From assembly GCA_016200725.1 (NCBI GenBank), contig JACQEE010000256.1:1-6788 (forward strand): DNA of 6,788 nucleotides. Reading direction: 5' to 3'. The stretch comes from Chloroflexota bacterium (GTDB taxonomy: Bacteria > Chloroflexota > Dehalococcoidia > SHYB01). Below the pieces are notes generated by a model. That model made no database searches. It worked only from the letters and a program-made list of their open reading frames with translations, and was not told the origin of the DNA. Positions 1-5,882 of the stretch are shown here, in pieces. The position numbers and the translations under genes are program-made. Every line of letters starts with the position of its first letter. The first letter of the stretch is position 1.

Positions 1-376
1 CGTTCGCATCCGCACCTACGATGTGATCTATGGACTGCTCGACGACGTGCAGAAGGCGCTGAAGGGCATCCTCGAACCGGTGACCAAGGAAGTTATCGAG
101 GGTCACGCCGATGTCCGCGCGGCCTTCCCCGTGAGCAAGCGCGGCAGAATCGCGGGCTGCTACGTGACGGACGGCTCTGTGAATCGCAACAGCAGGGTGC
201 GCGTCCAGCGCGGCAAGGAAGTCGTTGGGACCGGGCCGGTATCGTCGCTGAAGCGATTCAAGGACGACGCTCGCGAAGTGACTGCCGGACTCGAGTGTGG
301 CATCGGCGTTGACGGCGTGAACGACTTTAAAGAGGGCGACAAGTTGGAGTTCTTCCATATGGAAACCTCCCGCTAG
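1..376 (+). CDS. infB: Translation initiation factor IF-2, C-terminal part (5' truncated by window)
   Basis: IF-2 is the GTPase that recruits fMet-tRNA to the 30S subunit and promotes 50S joining. Only the last 124 residues are here; the frame is open from base 2 (VRIRTYDVIYGLLDD...) and ends in TAG at 374-376. The segment covers the end of domain 3 (the 'Y..IY...DD...AL.G.LEP' helix, fragment residues 6-26) and the C-terminal C2 beta-barrel that binds the formyl-methionyl acceptor end. C2 hallmarks are visible: 'FPVSKRGRIAGCYVTDG', then 'SLKRFKDDAREVTAGLECGI' with the ECGI signature, and a final 'F.EGDKLEFF'. The GTP-binding domain lies outside the window. The GTG at 23 is an internal Val codon, not a start. 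infB followed by rbfA and truB is the standard bacterial order, which supports the call. Identity is very secure. Confidence 0.96.
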   Translation, partial: VRIRTYDVIYGLLDDVQKALKGILEPVTKEVIEGHADVRAAFPVSKRGRIAGCYVTDGSVNRNSRVRVQRGKEVVGTGPVSSLKRFKDDAREVTAGLECGIGVDGVNDFKEGDKLEFFHMETSR

Positions 377-390
377 CGCAGACTTAACCC

Positions 391-440
391 TGGTCGCCCT
401 GAGCCGAAAGCCTGCCCGAGCGCAGTCGAAGGGAAGGGCG
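391..440. repeat. Interspersed palindromic repeat-like element in the infB-rbfA gap
   Basis: The 98-base gap after infB holds an inverted-repeat segment. CGCCCT at 395-400 can pair with AGGGCG at 435-440, and alternatively CCCT 397-400 can pair with AGGG 430-433. The inside reads GAGC...GCAGTCGA, a longer version of the widespread 'CCCTGAGC..GTCGAAGGG' type of intergenic repeat that I recall from many bacterial genomes, including Chloroflexota. The sequence shows the inverted repeat directly. Membership of a dispersed family is recalled and inferred, because only one copy of this particular form is in the window. It could act as a weak RNA hairpin between two co-transcribed genes; it lacks a T-run, so it does not look like a canonical intrinsic terminator. 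Confidence 0.6.
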
Positions 441-453
441 GGACACACCTCAT

Positions 454-474
454 CCTCCTTCGCGGAGGTCTGCC
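454..474 (+). promoter_or_regulatory. rbfA ribosome-binding site within a small hairpin
   Basis: GGAGGT at 464-469 lies 5 bases before the rbfA ATG at 475, a near-ideal Shine-Dalgarno sequence that fixes this start. CCTCC at 454-458 is its exact complement, separated by the 5-base loop TTCGC (459-463), so the mRNA could form a 5-bp GC-rich stem hiding the ribosome site. The pairing is visible in the sequence; any effect on RbfA translation is inference. Confidence 0.55.
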
Positions 475-855
475 ATGCCAAGCAGCCGTAGACAAAGCCG
501 GGTCAACGATCTGCTGCGCGACGAACTCAGCGATCTGGTCCGCCTCGAGATGAACGATCCGCGCCTCGCCGAAGTGGTGAGCATCACGGACGTAGATGTT
601 GCACCCGACCTGAGAACGGCCAAGGTCTTTATCAGCGTTCTCGGCTCCGAGGAAGAGAAGGCGCAGACGATCGAAGGGCTTGGCGCAGCGGCGTCGTTCC
701 TGAGGCGGCAACTCCACGACCGCGTTGTGTTGCGCCACATCCCCTATCTGACGTTCGTGCTCGACGAGAGCATCGAGGGCGGGACTCGCCTCCTCGAACT
801 CATGAAGCAGGATCCGTCTTACCAGCCGGAGCCAAAGAGGTCGAAGAAGAAGTAG
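475..855 (+). CDS. rbfA: Ribosome-binding factor A
   Basis: RbfA is a small cytoplasmic KH-type protein that binds the immature 30S subunit near the 16S 5' helix and helps its late maturation, notably in the cold. The product is 126 residues, normal for the family (about 115-135). It begins SSRRQSRVNDLLRDELSDL (the basic first helix), continues 'L..V.ITDVDVAPDLRTAKVFISVLG' (about residues 32-60, the KH beta-alpha core) and carries the C-terminal 'IPYLTFVLDESIEGGTRLLEL' signature (about 91-111). The last residues form a lysine-rich tail (KRSKKK), as is usual. The ATG at 475 has a strong GGAGGT five bases upstream and fits the family N terminus, so the start is well supported. It sits between infB and truB, probably co-transcribed with both. 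Confidence 0.96.
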   Translation: MPSSRRQSRVNDLLRDELSDLVRLEMNDPRLAEVVSITDVDVAPDLRTAKVFISVLGSEEEKAQTIEGLGAAASFLRRQLHDRVVLRHIPYLTFVLDESIEGGTRLLELMKQDPSYQPEPKRSKKK

Positions 856-902
856 CCTCCCTTCCGCCCCTTCCCTAGAGAGAAGGGGAAGGGGTTAGGT
901 TT
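856..902. repeat. Hairpin repeat element, copy 1 (fills the rbfA-truB gap)
   Basis: The whole gap between the rbfA stop codon (853-855) and the truB start is one C-rich to G-rich hairpin element. CCCCTTC (867-873) pairs with GAAGGGG (882-888) around an 8-base loop. The element begins CCTCCCT (856-862) and ends AGGGGTTAGGTTT (890-902). Both ends recur exactly in the element at 5826-5879, between nadA and miaB, and the hairpin cores are also alike (CCCCTTCCCT ... AAGGGG). That two-copy similarity is direct evidence of a dispersed repeat. The AAGGGG at 889-894 lies six bases before the truB TTG, so the repeat appears to serve as its ribosome-binding site. I recall similar CCCTAACCCC-type hairpin repeats in Chloroflexota genomes. 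Confidence 0.75.
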
Positions 903-1809
903 GGACGGCATCCTCGTCTTGAATAAGCCGGTCGGCCCCACCTCGTTGGACATGGTGCGGCTGGTGAAGCGCCTGACCGGCGAAAAGCGTGTTGGCCACG
1001 CTGGCACACTGGACCCTGCAGCCTCGGGCGTGTTGCCGGTACTCCTCGGTTCGGCCACGCGAGCCAGCGAGTTCCTCCTTTCCGCCCCGAAGACCTATCG
1101 CGGTGTGGTGCGCCTCGGGATCGAGACGGACACCTACGACGCAGCAGGCGCGGTGATGCGCGAGGCTGACTGCTCAGCCGTGACGCGCGGCCAGGTTGAG
1201 CAGGTACTCAAGCGCTTCCAGGGCATCGTGCTGCAGAAACCACCGATGTACAGCGCACTGAAGCACAAAGGCAAGCCGCTCTACAAACTGGCGCGCAAGG
1301 GTATCGAGGTCGAACGCGAGCCGCGCGAGGTGCGCATCGACTCGATTGCGCTCATCGCGTGGGCGCCGCCACTCCTCACCCTTGATGTCCGCTGCGGGCG
1401 TGGGACCTACATCCGCTCGCTGGCGCACGATCTCGGCGAGGCGCTCGGTTGCGGCGCGCACCTCGCGGCGTTGGAGCGTACGCGGGTCGGGCCATTCGCC
1501 GTCGAGGATGCGCTCACCGTCGAGCGGCTGCACGACGCCGCCCACGGGGGACACCTCGCGGAAGAGGCCTACGCGCTCGACTGGACGATGCTCGATCTCC
1601 CCGCGGCCATCCTCTCTGACGACGAAGAGGACGCGGTGCGCTCCGGGCGAGCGATCGCGACTGACCCCGATGCAAGCCGATCGGATCGTAAGGACCCGTG
1701 CCGGGCCTATGGAGAGTCAGGCGTGCTCATCGGCATGATCGCCTACGACGCCAATGAACAGCGTTGGCGGCCTACCAAGATTTTTCCCCGAGAGGCACCC
1801 GCCGGTTAG
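901..1809 (+). CDS. truB: tRNA pseudouridine(55) synthase TruB
   Basis: TruB isomerises U55 in the T-loop of nearly all tRNAs to pseudouridine and also acts as a tRNA folding chaperone. The 302-residue product has the family landmarks: 'DGILVLNKPVGPTS' (2-15), the catalytic motif 'GHAGTLDPAASGVLP' with nucleophile Asp38, 'QKPPMYSALKHKGKPLYKLAR' (112-132), and 'CGRGTYIRSLAHDLGEALG' (165-183), followed by a C-terminal extension of about 100 residues ending in a small PUA-like segment (IFPRE). The start is TTG at 901: it is the only start-type codon in frame after the rbfA stop at 853-855, and Met-Asp-Gly-Ile-Leu matches family N termini. AAGGGG at 889-894, inside a repeat, is the likely ribosome site. 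The stop TAG overlaps the stop of the converging gene by four bases. RbfA and TruB use the same frame. Confidence 0.95.
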   Translation: MDGILVLNKPVGPTSLDMVRLVKRLTGEKRVGHAGTLDPAASGVLPVLLGSATRASEFLLSAPKTYRGVVRLGIETDTYDAAGAVMREADCSAVTRGQVEQVLKRFQGIVLQKPPMYSALKHKGKPLYKLARKGIEVEREPREVRIDSIALIAWAPPLLTLDVRCGRGTYIRSLAHDLGEALGCGAHLAALERTRVGPFAVEDALTVERLHDAAHGGHLAEEAYALDWTMLDLPAAILSDDEEDAVRSGRAIATDPDASRSDRKDPCRAYGESGVLIGMIAYDANEQRWRPTKIFPREAPAG

Positions 1810-2324
1810 CGGCCGATTAACCGGATCAACGGGCGGAATTGGCGCACGCCGCCATCGCCGGCGGACAGCGAACGCTCAGGGTCGAAGTCAAGTGTGATAA
1901 CAGTGGTTCCTCCCGAGGCGACCGTGAAGGTGCCGAGGATTGTCACCGTGCGGTCGGCGACGAAAGCCTCGGTCTCGCGGCCATTCACGCCGCCCACGGT
2001 GACATGCTCGAGCGTCATCCGCACCTGCGTGTAGTCCCCAGAAGGCACGTCGTGCTTGCCGAGCGTGCGGCCGCCCGCAGCGTCGGAGCCCGCGAGGTCG
2101 AACGAGAACTCGCCGGAAACCACGGTCTCCCACTCGTCCTGCGCTGCCTCGGCCCGATGCGCCTGCAAGTCCTTCGCCGTGACCAGTAGTTTGGAAACGG
2201 ATGGCACGCTATCGCGAGAGATACGCACTTCGAGGGTGCTAGCAGTAGCGCACGCGGAGGCGACGAGCGTAACCGCCACGACAGCAGCCAACGCTACCGG
2301 GAATACGCGAAGCCGAACGTTCAC
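1806..2324 (-). CDS. DUF4382-type putative lipoprotein
   Basis: This is a predicted exported protein of unknown function, 172 residues when started at the GTG at 2324-2322. The N terminus reads NVRLR, then a hydrophobic stretch (about residues 7-24), then 'ASAC' with Cys25 as a plausible lipidation site, although Ala at -3 makes this a non-classical lipobox. The mature part resembles the DUF4382 family: an opening 'LEVRISRD' strand, 'DVPSGDYTQVRMTLEHV' in the middle, and near the end 'GGTTVITLDFDPERSL' followed by 'FRPLIRLIGR'. The family call is from pattern recognition. A longer frame from an ATG at 2381 exists but would overlap the upstream gene by 58 bases and put 19 untypical residues before the signal sequence. 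The chosen GTG overlaps the upstream stop (TAGTG), with AGGG seven bases before it, which suggests translational coupling. Its job is unknown; an envelope role is inferred. Confidence 0.75.
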   Translation of the reverse strand: MNVRLRVFPVALAAVVAVTLVASACATASTLEVRISRDSVPSVSKLLVTAKDLQAHRAEAAQDEWETVVSGEFSFDLAGSDAAGGRTLGKHDVPSGDYTQVRMTLEHVTVGGVNGRETEAFVADRTVTILGTFTVASGGTTVITLDFDPERSLSAGDGGVRQFRPLIRLIGR

Positions 2325-2947
2325 TACGTTGCCCTGGCCTGGGCCGCCGAGTGCATGTAGCGATGCGCAGCAGTGAGCCACGACAGGATGGCGACGATGT
2401 ACAGAAACGGCAGTATCTGTCCGATGAGCAAGCCGAAGCCCAGGAAGATGACCCGCTCCGGGCGCGTGAAGATGCCCACGTTGCAGGAGAGGCCAAGACC
2501 TTCGGCGCGCGCCTTGACATAGGAGACCATCACGCCGCCCGTCATCGCCGCGAAGATAAGCAGGCTCTGCTCGGTCGCCCCGCTCTGGACGAAGTGGTAG
2601 AGCAGCCCCGCGAAGATCGCGGCCTCGGCAATGCGGTCGATGGTCGAGTCGAGCAGCGCCCCAGCCTTGCTCACCTTGTTGGTCGCCCGCGCGAGGGCGC
2701 CATCGAACATGTCGAGTGCGCTACCGGCGAGAACGACTGCGCCGCCGATGACGAGGTGGCCGGTGCCGAGCACGACGCCCGCGGCCACGCCGCCGAGTAG
2801 GCCGATGAACGTGAGCATGTCCGGCGTGACGCCGGTCTTCGCGAGCGCGCGCACGATCGGGTCGACAACCCAGCGCGTCGCGACCCTCTTGATGACAGCG
2901 CGGCCGGCGTCGGCGCTTGGGCTGGCAGGCGTAGTGGGGGAAGTCAT
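2324..2947 (-). CDS. CDP-alcohol phosphatidyltransferase, probably phosphatidylinositol-phosphate synthase-like
   Basis: This is an integral membrane enzyme of phospholipid head-group synthesis, 207 residues. The defining motif D-x2-D-G-x2-A-R-x8-G-x3-D-x3-D is perfect: Asp79, Asp82, Gly83, Ala86, Arg87, Gly96, Asp100, Asp104. These residues bind CDP-diacylglycerol and metal. Hydrophobic helices lie at about 44-60, 63-78, 106-120, 127-143, 165-175 and 178-192. The stretch 'YVKARAEGLGL' (143-153) followed by 'FTRPERVIFLG' (160-170) closely recalls actinobacterial phosphatidylinositol-phosphate synthases, where basic residues in this area hold inositol phosphate. I therefore prefer that substrate over glycerol phosphate or serine, but the alcohol is an inference. 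The ATG at 2947 is the only plausible start, yet no Shine-Dalgarno precedes it (the preceding bases read CCACCTC). The stop overlaps the next gene's GTG. The first 14 residues are Thr/Ser/Pro-rich and not conserved-looking. Confidence 0.85.
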   Translation of the reverse strand: MTSPTTPASPSADAGRAVIKRVATRWVVDPIVRALAKTGVTPDMLTFIGLLGGVAAGVVLGTGHLVIGGAVVLAGSALDMFDGALARATNKVSKAGALLDSTIDRIAEAAIFAGLLYHFVQSGATEQSLLIFAAMTGGVMVSYVKARAEGLGLSCNVGIFTRPERVIFLGFGLLIGQILPFLYIVAILSWLTAAHRYMHSAAQARAT

Positions 2948-3006
2948 GAGGTGGAAGGCTCGCTAGAAAGCGTCGTCCATCATACAACGACGCGATGCTG
3001 AACAAC
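2948..3006 (-). promoter_or_regulatory. nadB to phosphatidyltransferase gap with a weak promoter candidate
   Basis: This 59-base spacer is one of the few gene gaps with no obvious repeat. Reading the - strand it contains TATGAT (plus-strand 2984-2979), a good -10 match about 30 bases before the ATG. A poor -35 candidate, TTGTTC, lies 15 bases upstream of it. The gap also lacks a ribosome-binding sequence. An internal promoter giving a short leader is possible, but six-base matches arise easily by chance, and the -35 and spacing are weak. Confidence 0.2.
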
Positions 3007-4551
3007 CTACCGCACGAACACGAGGTGCTTGAGCCAGGCGTCGGAGGGCTCGGGGTAGTCGGTGCGGTAGTGCGCGCCGCGACTCTCGGTACGCAGGAGC
3101 GCAGCCTCAGTGATGAGGCGCGACGCCGTCATGGCATGGTGCAGATCGTACGAGGAGCGATCCTCGGGCTCGGGCGAGGTACGTTCCCAGGCGGCGAGGG
3201 CGTTGGCGGCTCGTTCGAGGCCTTCGCCGGTGCGCACGATGCCGACGTCGCTCCACATGAGGCGCTGGAGGGCACCGAGGCCTGCGCCGGGGTAACGTGT
3301 TGCGGGGACCTCACGCGCCGGCAGACGGCGTAACTCCTCAACGCGGGTAGCCACCTCAGGCTTGCGCTCCGCCTCCGGTAGCCGCGAGCGGTCGACGAGG
3401 CGCTTGGCAAAGACCATCGTCTCCAGCAGCGAATTACTCGCGAGGCGGTTGGCGCCGTGCGCGCCGGTGCAGGCCGTCTCGCCGACGGCGAGCAGGCCCT
3501 TGACGTTGGTCTCGCCCCACGAGTTGATCTTCACGCCGCCCATCATGTAGTGCGCCGCGGGCGACACAGGGATCAAGGACTTGGTGATGTCGAGGCCGTA
3601 GCCGCGGCAGAACTGGTAGATCTGCGGGAAGCGCGACTGCACCTGTGTCGCCGGGATATGCCGTACGTCGAGGGAGACGTGGTCCGTGCCGGTCTTCTTC
3701 ATCTCCGCGACGATGGCACGTGAGACGACGTCGCGGGGCGCGAGTTCGAGGTCTGGCGAGTAGCGCGACATGAAGCGCTTGCCCGCCTCGTTGCGCAAGA
3801 TGCCGCCTTCACCGCGGACGGCCTCGGAGATCAGAAAATGTGGCGCGCCGGGCATGCGGAGCGCGGTGGGATGGAACTGGAAGAACTCCATGTCCATGAT
3901 TTCGGCGCCCGCGCGAAAAGCGAGTGCGACACCATCGCCGGTGACGACGTCGGAGTTCGTCGTGACCTGGTAGAGGCGCCCGGCGCCGCCGGTGGCGAGG
4001 ACGAGGAAGCGGCAGCCGAGTTCCTCGCGCGAGCCGGTGCGGCTATCGAAAACGCGCACGCCCTGGAGGTGGCCATCCTCGACCATGATCTCGGTGAGGA
4101 TGCTGTACTCGCGGACGAGCACGCTGGAGTGCTGCGCGACGTTGCTGAGCGAGAGTTCGATGTGGCGGCCAGTCGCGTCGCCGCCCGCATGGAGGACGCG
4201 CGCCATGCTGTGCGCGCCTTCCTTGGCGAGCGCAATTTCTCCGTGGATGGTATCGAAGGGGACGCCGAAACGAATGAGGTCGGCGATGCGGTCGGCGGCC
4301 TCGTCCGTGAGGATGCGGATGCTCTCCGGATCGCCGAGACCCGCGCCTGCTCCGACCGTGTCCTCAGCATGAAGATGCGGACTATCGCCGGGCCCGATCG
4401 CCGCCGCGATGCCGCCCTGCGCGAATCGCGTGTTGCACTCCTCGACACTGCCCTTCGTCAGCAGCAGCACCGACCCGCAGTCCTGAGCGAGGACGCCGCT
4501 ATAGAGGCCGGCGATGCCGGAGCCGACGATGATGTAGTCGAAGGAGCGCAT
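3007..4551 (-). CDS. nadB: L-aspartate oxidase
   Basis: NadB is the cytoplasmic FAD enzyme that oxidises L-aspartate to iminoaspartate, the first step of de novo NAD synthesis, handing the unstable product to NadA. At 514 residues it is of usual length. Visible parts: the dinucleotide fold 'IIVGSGIAGL' (7-16, GxGxxG), 'TRFAQGGIAAA' (41-51), 'EGAHSMARVLHAGGDATG' (111-128), 'EFFQFHPTAL' (222-231), 'RGEGGILRNEAGKRFM' (246-261), 'APRDVVSRAI' (271-280), 'AAHYMMGGVK' (332-341) and 'GLLAVGETACTGAHGANRLA' (352-371). Glu111, His227, Arg273 and His334 line up by motif with active-site residues known in the E. coli enzyme. The C-terminal helical domain ends with 'ESRGAHYRTDYPE', which separates NadB from succinate dehydrogenase flavoproteins. 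The ATG at 4551 fits the family, but no Shine-Dalgarno sequence precedes it. It lies 78 bases downstream of nadA. Confidence 0.96.
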   Translation of the reverse strand: MRSFDYIIVGSGIAGLYSGVLAQDCGSVLLLTKGSVEECNTRFAQGGIAAAIGPGDSPHLHAEDTVGAGAGLGDPESIRILTDEAADRIADLIRFGVPFDTIHGEIALAKEGAHSMARVLHAGGDATGRHIELSLSNVAQHSSVLVREYSILTEIMVEDGHLQGVRVFDSRTGSREELGCRFLVLATGGAGRLYQVTTNSDVVTGDGVALAFRAGAEIMDMEFFQFHPTALRMPGAPHFLISEAVRGEGGILRNEAGKRFMSRYSPDLELAPRDVVSRAIVAEMKKTGTDHVSLDVRHIPATQVQSRFPQIYQFCRGYGLDITKSLIPVSPAAHYMMGGVKINSWGETNVKGLLAVGETACTGAHGANRLASNSLLETMVFAKRLVDRSRLPEAERKPEVATRVEELRRLPAREVPATRYPGAGLGALQRLMWSDVGIVRTGEGLERAANALAAWERTSPEPEDRSSYDLHHAMTASRLITEAALLRTESRGAHYRTDYPEPSDAWLKHLVFVR

Positions 4552-4556
4552 CAGTT

Positions 4557-4585
4557 TGTCATTCTGAACGGAGGTGAAGAATCTC
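4557..4585. repeat. Short interspersed repeat-like element in the nadA-nadB gap
   Basis: The gap of 78 bases between nadA and nadB contains a segment beginning TGTCATTCTGAACGGAGG and ending GAAGAATCTC. ATTCT (4561-4565) and AGAAT (4578-4582) form an inverted repeat with a 12-base loop. I recognise this as the common 'TGTCATTCTGAGCG...GAAGAATCTC' intergenic repeat seen in many bacterial genomes. Only one copy is in the window, so family membership rests on memory. On the nadB-sense strand the element brings CACCTCC close to the nadB start rather than a purine-rich ribosome site. The rest of the gap (4586-4629) shows nothing I can name. Confidence 0.55.
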
Positions 4586-4629
4586 TTTGTGCGGGGTGGG
4601 GCCGCTCTTCGCGTCGTTCAAATGAATCG

Positions 4630-5820
4630 CTATACCGTGGCCAGCATGCGCTCGAGGGCGACGCGGGCCCAGTGCGCGATCTCGTCGGCGACCTTGATCT
4701 CGTTGACCACGTTGCCCTCGACCAGTTCCTCGAGCACCCAGAGCAGGTAGGCCGGGTGGATGCGGTACATCGTCGAGCAGGGGCAGATGACGGGGTCGAG
4801 ACAGAAGACGGTCTTGTCCGGGTTCTCGTGGGCGAGGCGGTTGACGAGGTTGATCTCCGTGCCGACCGCCCAGGTGGTGCCCGACGGCGCCTCGGTGACC
4901 GTCCTGATGATGAACTCCGTCGAGCCGTCATAGTCGGCGAGCGCCACTGTCTCGCGCGGGCACTCGGGATGGACGATGACCTTTACCCCGGGGTAGCGCT
5001 TGCGCGCATCCTGGACCTGCTCGACGGTAAAACGCTTGTGTACCGAGCAGTGACCCTTCCACAGGATGAACTTGGCCTTGCGAAGGGCCTCGGGCGTGTT
5101 GCCTCCCATCGGCTGGAACGGGTCCCACAGCACCGTGTCGTCGACCGAGTAGCCCATCTTCAGCGCTGTGTTGCGTCCGAGGTGCTGGTCGGGGAAGAAC
5201 AGTATCTTTTCGCGCTGGCTCAGGCCCCACGTCACGACAGCCTTGGCGTTGCTCGAGGTGCAGACAAGCCCGCCATTGGCGCCGCAGAAGGCCTTCAGCG
5301 CCGCGGTCGAGTTGATGTAGGTGACCGGCAGCACCTTGCCCTTGACGCCCTCGATGGCCTGGAGGTCGTCCCAGCACTGGAGCACGTCCTCGGTGGGTGC
5401 CATGTCCGCCATCGAGCAACCTGCGGAGAGGTTCGGCAGGATGACGCGCTGGTGCGGCTGGGCAAGGATGTCGGCGCTCTCGGCCATGAAGTGGACGCCG
5501 CAGAAGACGATGTAGTCGGCGCTGGGCTTGGCCGCCGCGCTCTTCGAGAGTTTGTACGAGTCGCCACGGTAGTCGGCGTACTTGATGATCTCGTCGCGCT
5601 GGTAGTGGTGGCCGAGGACGACGAGGCGGTCGCCGAGTTTAGCCTTGGCCGCCCGGATGCGGGCGTCGATCTCGCTATCGGAGAGGCCCATGTACTTCTT
5701 GGGCAGGCGGCTCACGCCAGGCTTGGTCGCCAACTCCGTGTGATAGATGAGGTCGAGCAACGAGCGGTCGGCATCGCACTGCTTGCCCGGTACGACTTTG
5801 TCGATCACTTCTGTCGTCAT
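4630..5820 (-). CDS. nadA: Quinolinate synthase A
   Basis: NadA is a [4Fe-4S] enzyme that condenses iminoaspartate with dihydroxyacetone phosphate to quinolinate. The product is 396 residues, the long form of the family. Motifs in order: 'GHHYQ' (70-74), 'FCGVHFMAE' (106-114), 'SAGCSMADM' (132-140), 'YINSTAALKAFCGA' (168-181), 'VCTSSNA' (186-192), 'PDQHLGRN' (210-217), 'WKGHCSVH' (254-261), 'VHPECP' (283-288), 'GTEINLVNRL' (320-329) and 'CPCSTMYRI' (346-354). By motif and by spacing (about 123 and 90 residues, like the Bacillus subtilis enzyme) the cluster ligands should be Cys135, Cys258 and Cys348 (or Cys346). The ATG at 5820 has GGGAGG five bases upstream (plus-strand 5826-5831). Upstream is miaB and downstream nadB, all in one direction. 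nadC, the usual third member, is absent from the visible part of the series. Confidence 0.96.
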   Translation of the reverse strand: MTTEVIDKVVPGKQCDADRSLLDLIYHTELATKPGVSRLPKKYMGLSDSEIDARIRAAKAKLGDRLVVLGHHYQRDEIIKYADYRGDSYKLSKSAAAKPSADYIVFCGVHFMAESADILAQPHQRVILPNLSAGCSMADMAPTEDVLQCWDDLQAIEGVKGKVLPVTYINSTAALKAFCGANGGLVCTSSNAKAVVTWGLSQREKILFFPDQHLGRNTALKMGYSVDDTVLWDPFQPMGGNTPEALRKAKFILWKGHCSVHKRFTVEQVQDARKRYPGVKVIVHPECPRETVALADYDGSTEFIIRTVTEAPSGTTWAVGTEINLVNRLAHENPDKTVFCLDPVICPCSTMYRIHPAYLLWVLEELVEGNVVNEIKVADEIAHWARVALERMLATV

Positions 5821-5825
5821 CGCGT

Positions 5826-5879
5826 CCTCCCTGTCCCCTCGTCCCCTTCCCTCCCAGGGAAGGGGCAGGGGTTAGGTTT
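5826..5879. repeat. Hairpin repeat element, copy 2 (nadA-miaB gap)
   Basis: The 62-base gap between miaB and nadA is mostly a strong hairpin. CCCCTTCCCT (5843-5852) and AGGGAAGGGG (5856-5865) are perfect 10-base complements with a CCC loop, and an outer stem CCCCT (5835-5839) / AGGGG (5867-5871) extends it. The ends, CCTCCCT (5826-5832) and AGGGGTTAGGTTT (5867-5879), are identical to those of the element at 856-902. Relative to the genes it lies in the opposite orientation from copy 1. Its CCTCCC end is the complement of the nadA Shine-Dalgarno sequence GGGAGG, so the element seems to supply it. As an RNA it could slow or attenuate read-through from miaB; without a U-run it is not a standard terminator. 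Confidence 0.75.
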
Positions 5880-5882
5880 TCC

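Noticed and set aside
23..376. infB segment as a complete small gene starting at GTG 23
   Set aside because: The frame is open to base 2 and the residues before GTG match IF-2; this is the truncated end of a long gene.
391..474. CRISPR array or riboswitch in the intergenic repeats
   Set aside because: No regular repeat-spacer unit exists; the repeats are single copies of different families in different gaps, and no aptamer-like conserved core is recognisable.
1839..2376. Open frames on the + strand opposite the lipoprotein gene (1839-2189 and 2056-2376)
   Set aside because: They are antisense to a frame with a signal sequence and DUF4382-like motifs, and their products are rich in Arg/Ala without any recognisable pattern.
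2324..2381. Longer N terminus for the lipoprotein gene from an ATG at 2381
   Set aside because: It would overlap the phosphatidyltransferase gene by 58 bases and add 19 residues before an otherwise proper signal sequence. The GTG at 2324-2322 overlaps the upstream stop in the usual coupled manner.
5835..5871. Intrinsic terminator between miaB and nadA
   Set aside because: The hairpin is strong but no U-run follows on either strand, and the same element occurs between rbfA and truB, where read-through is expected.
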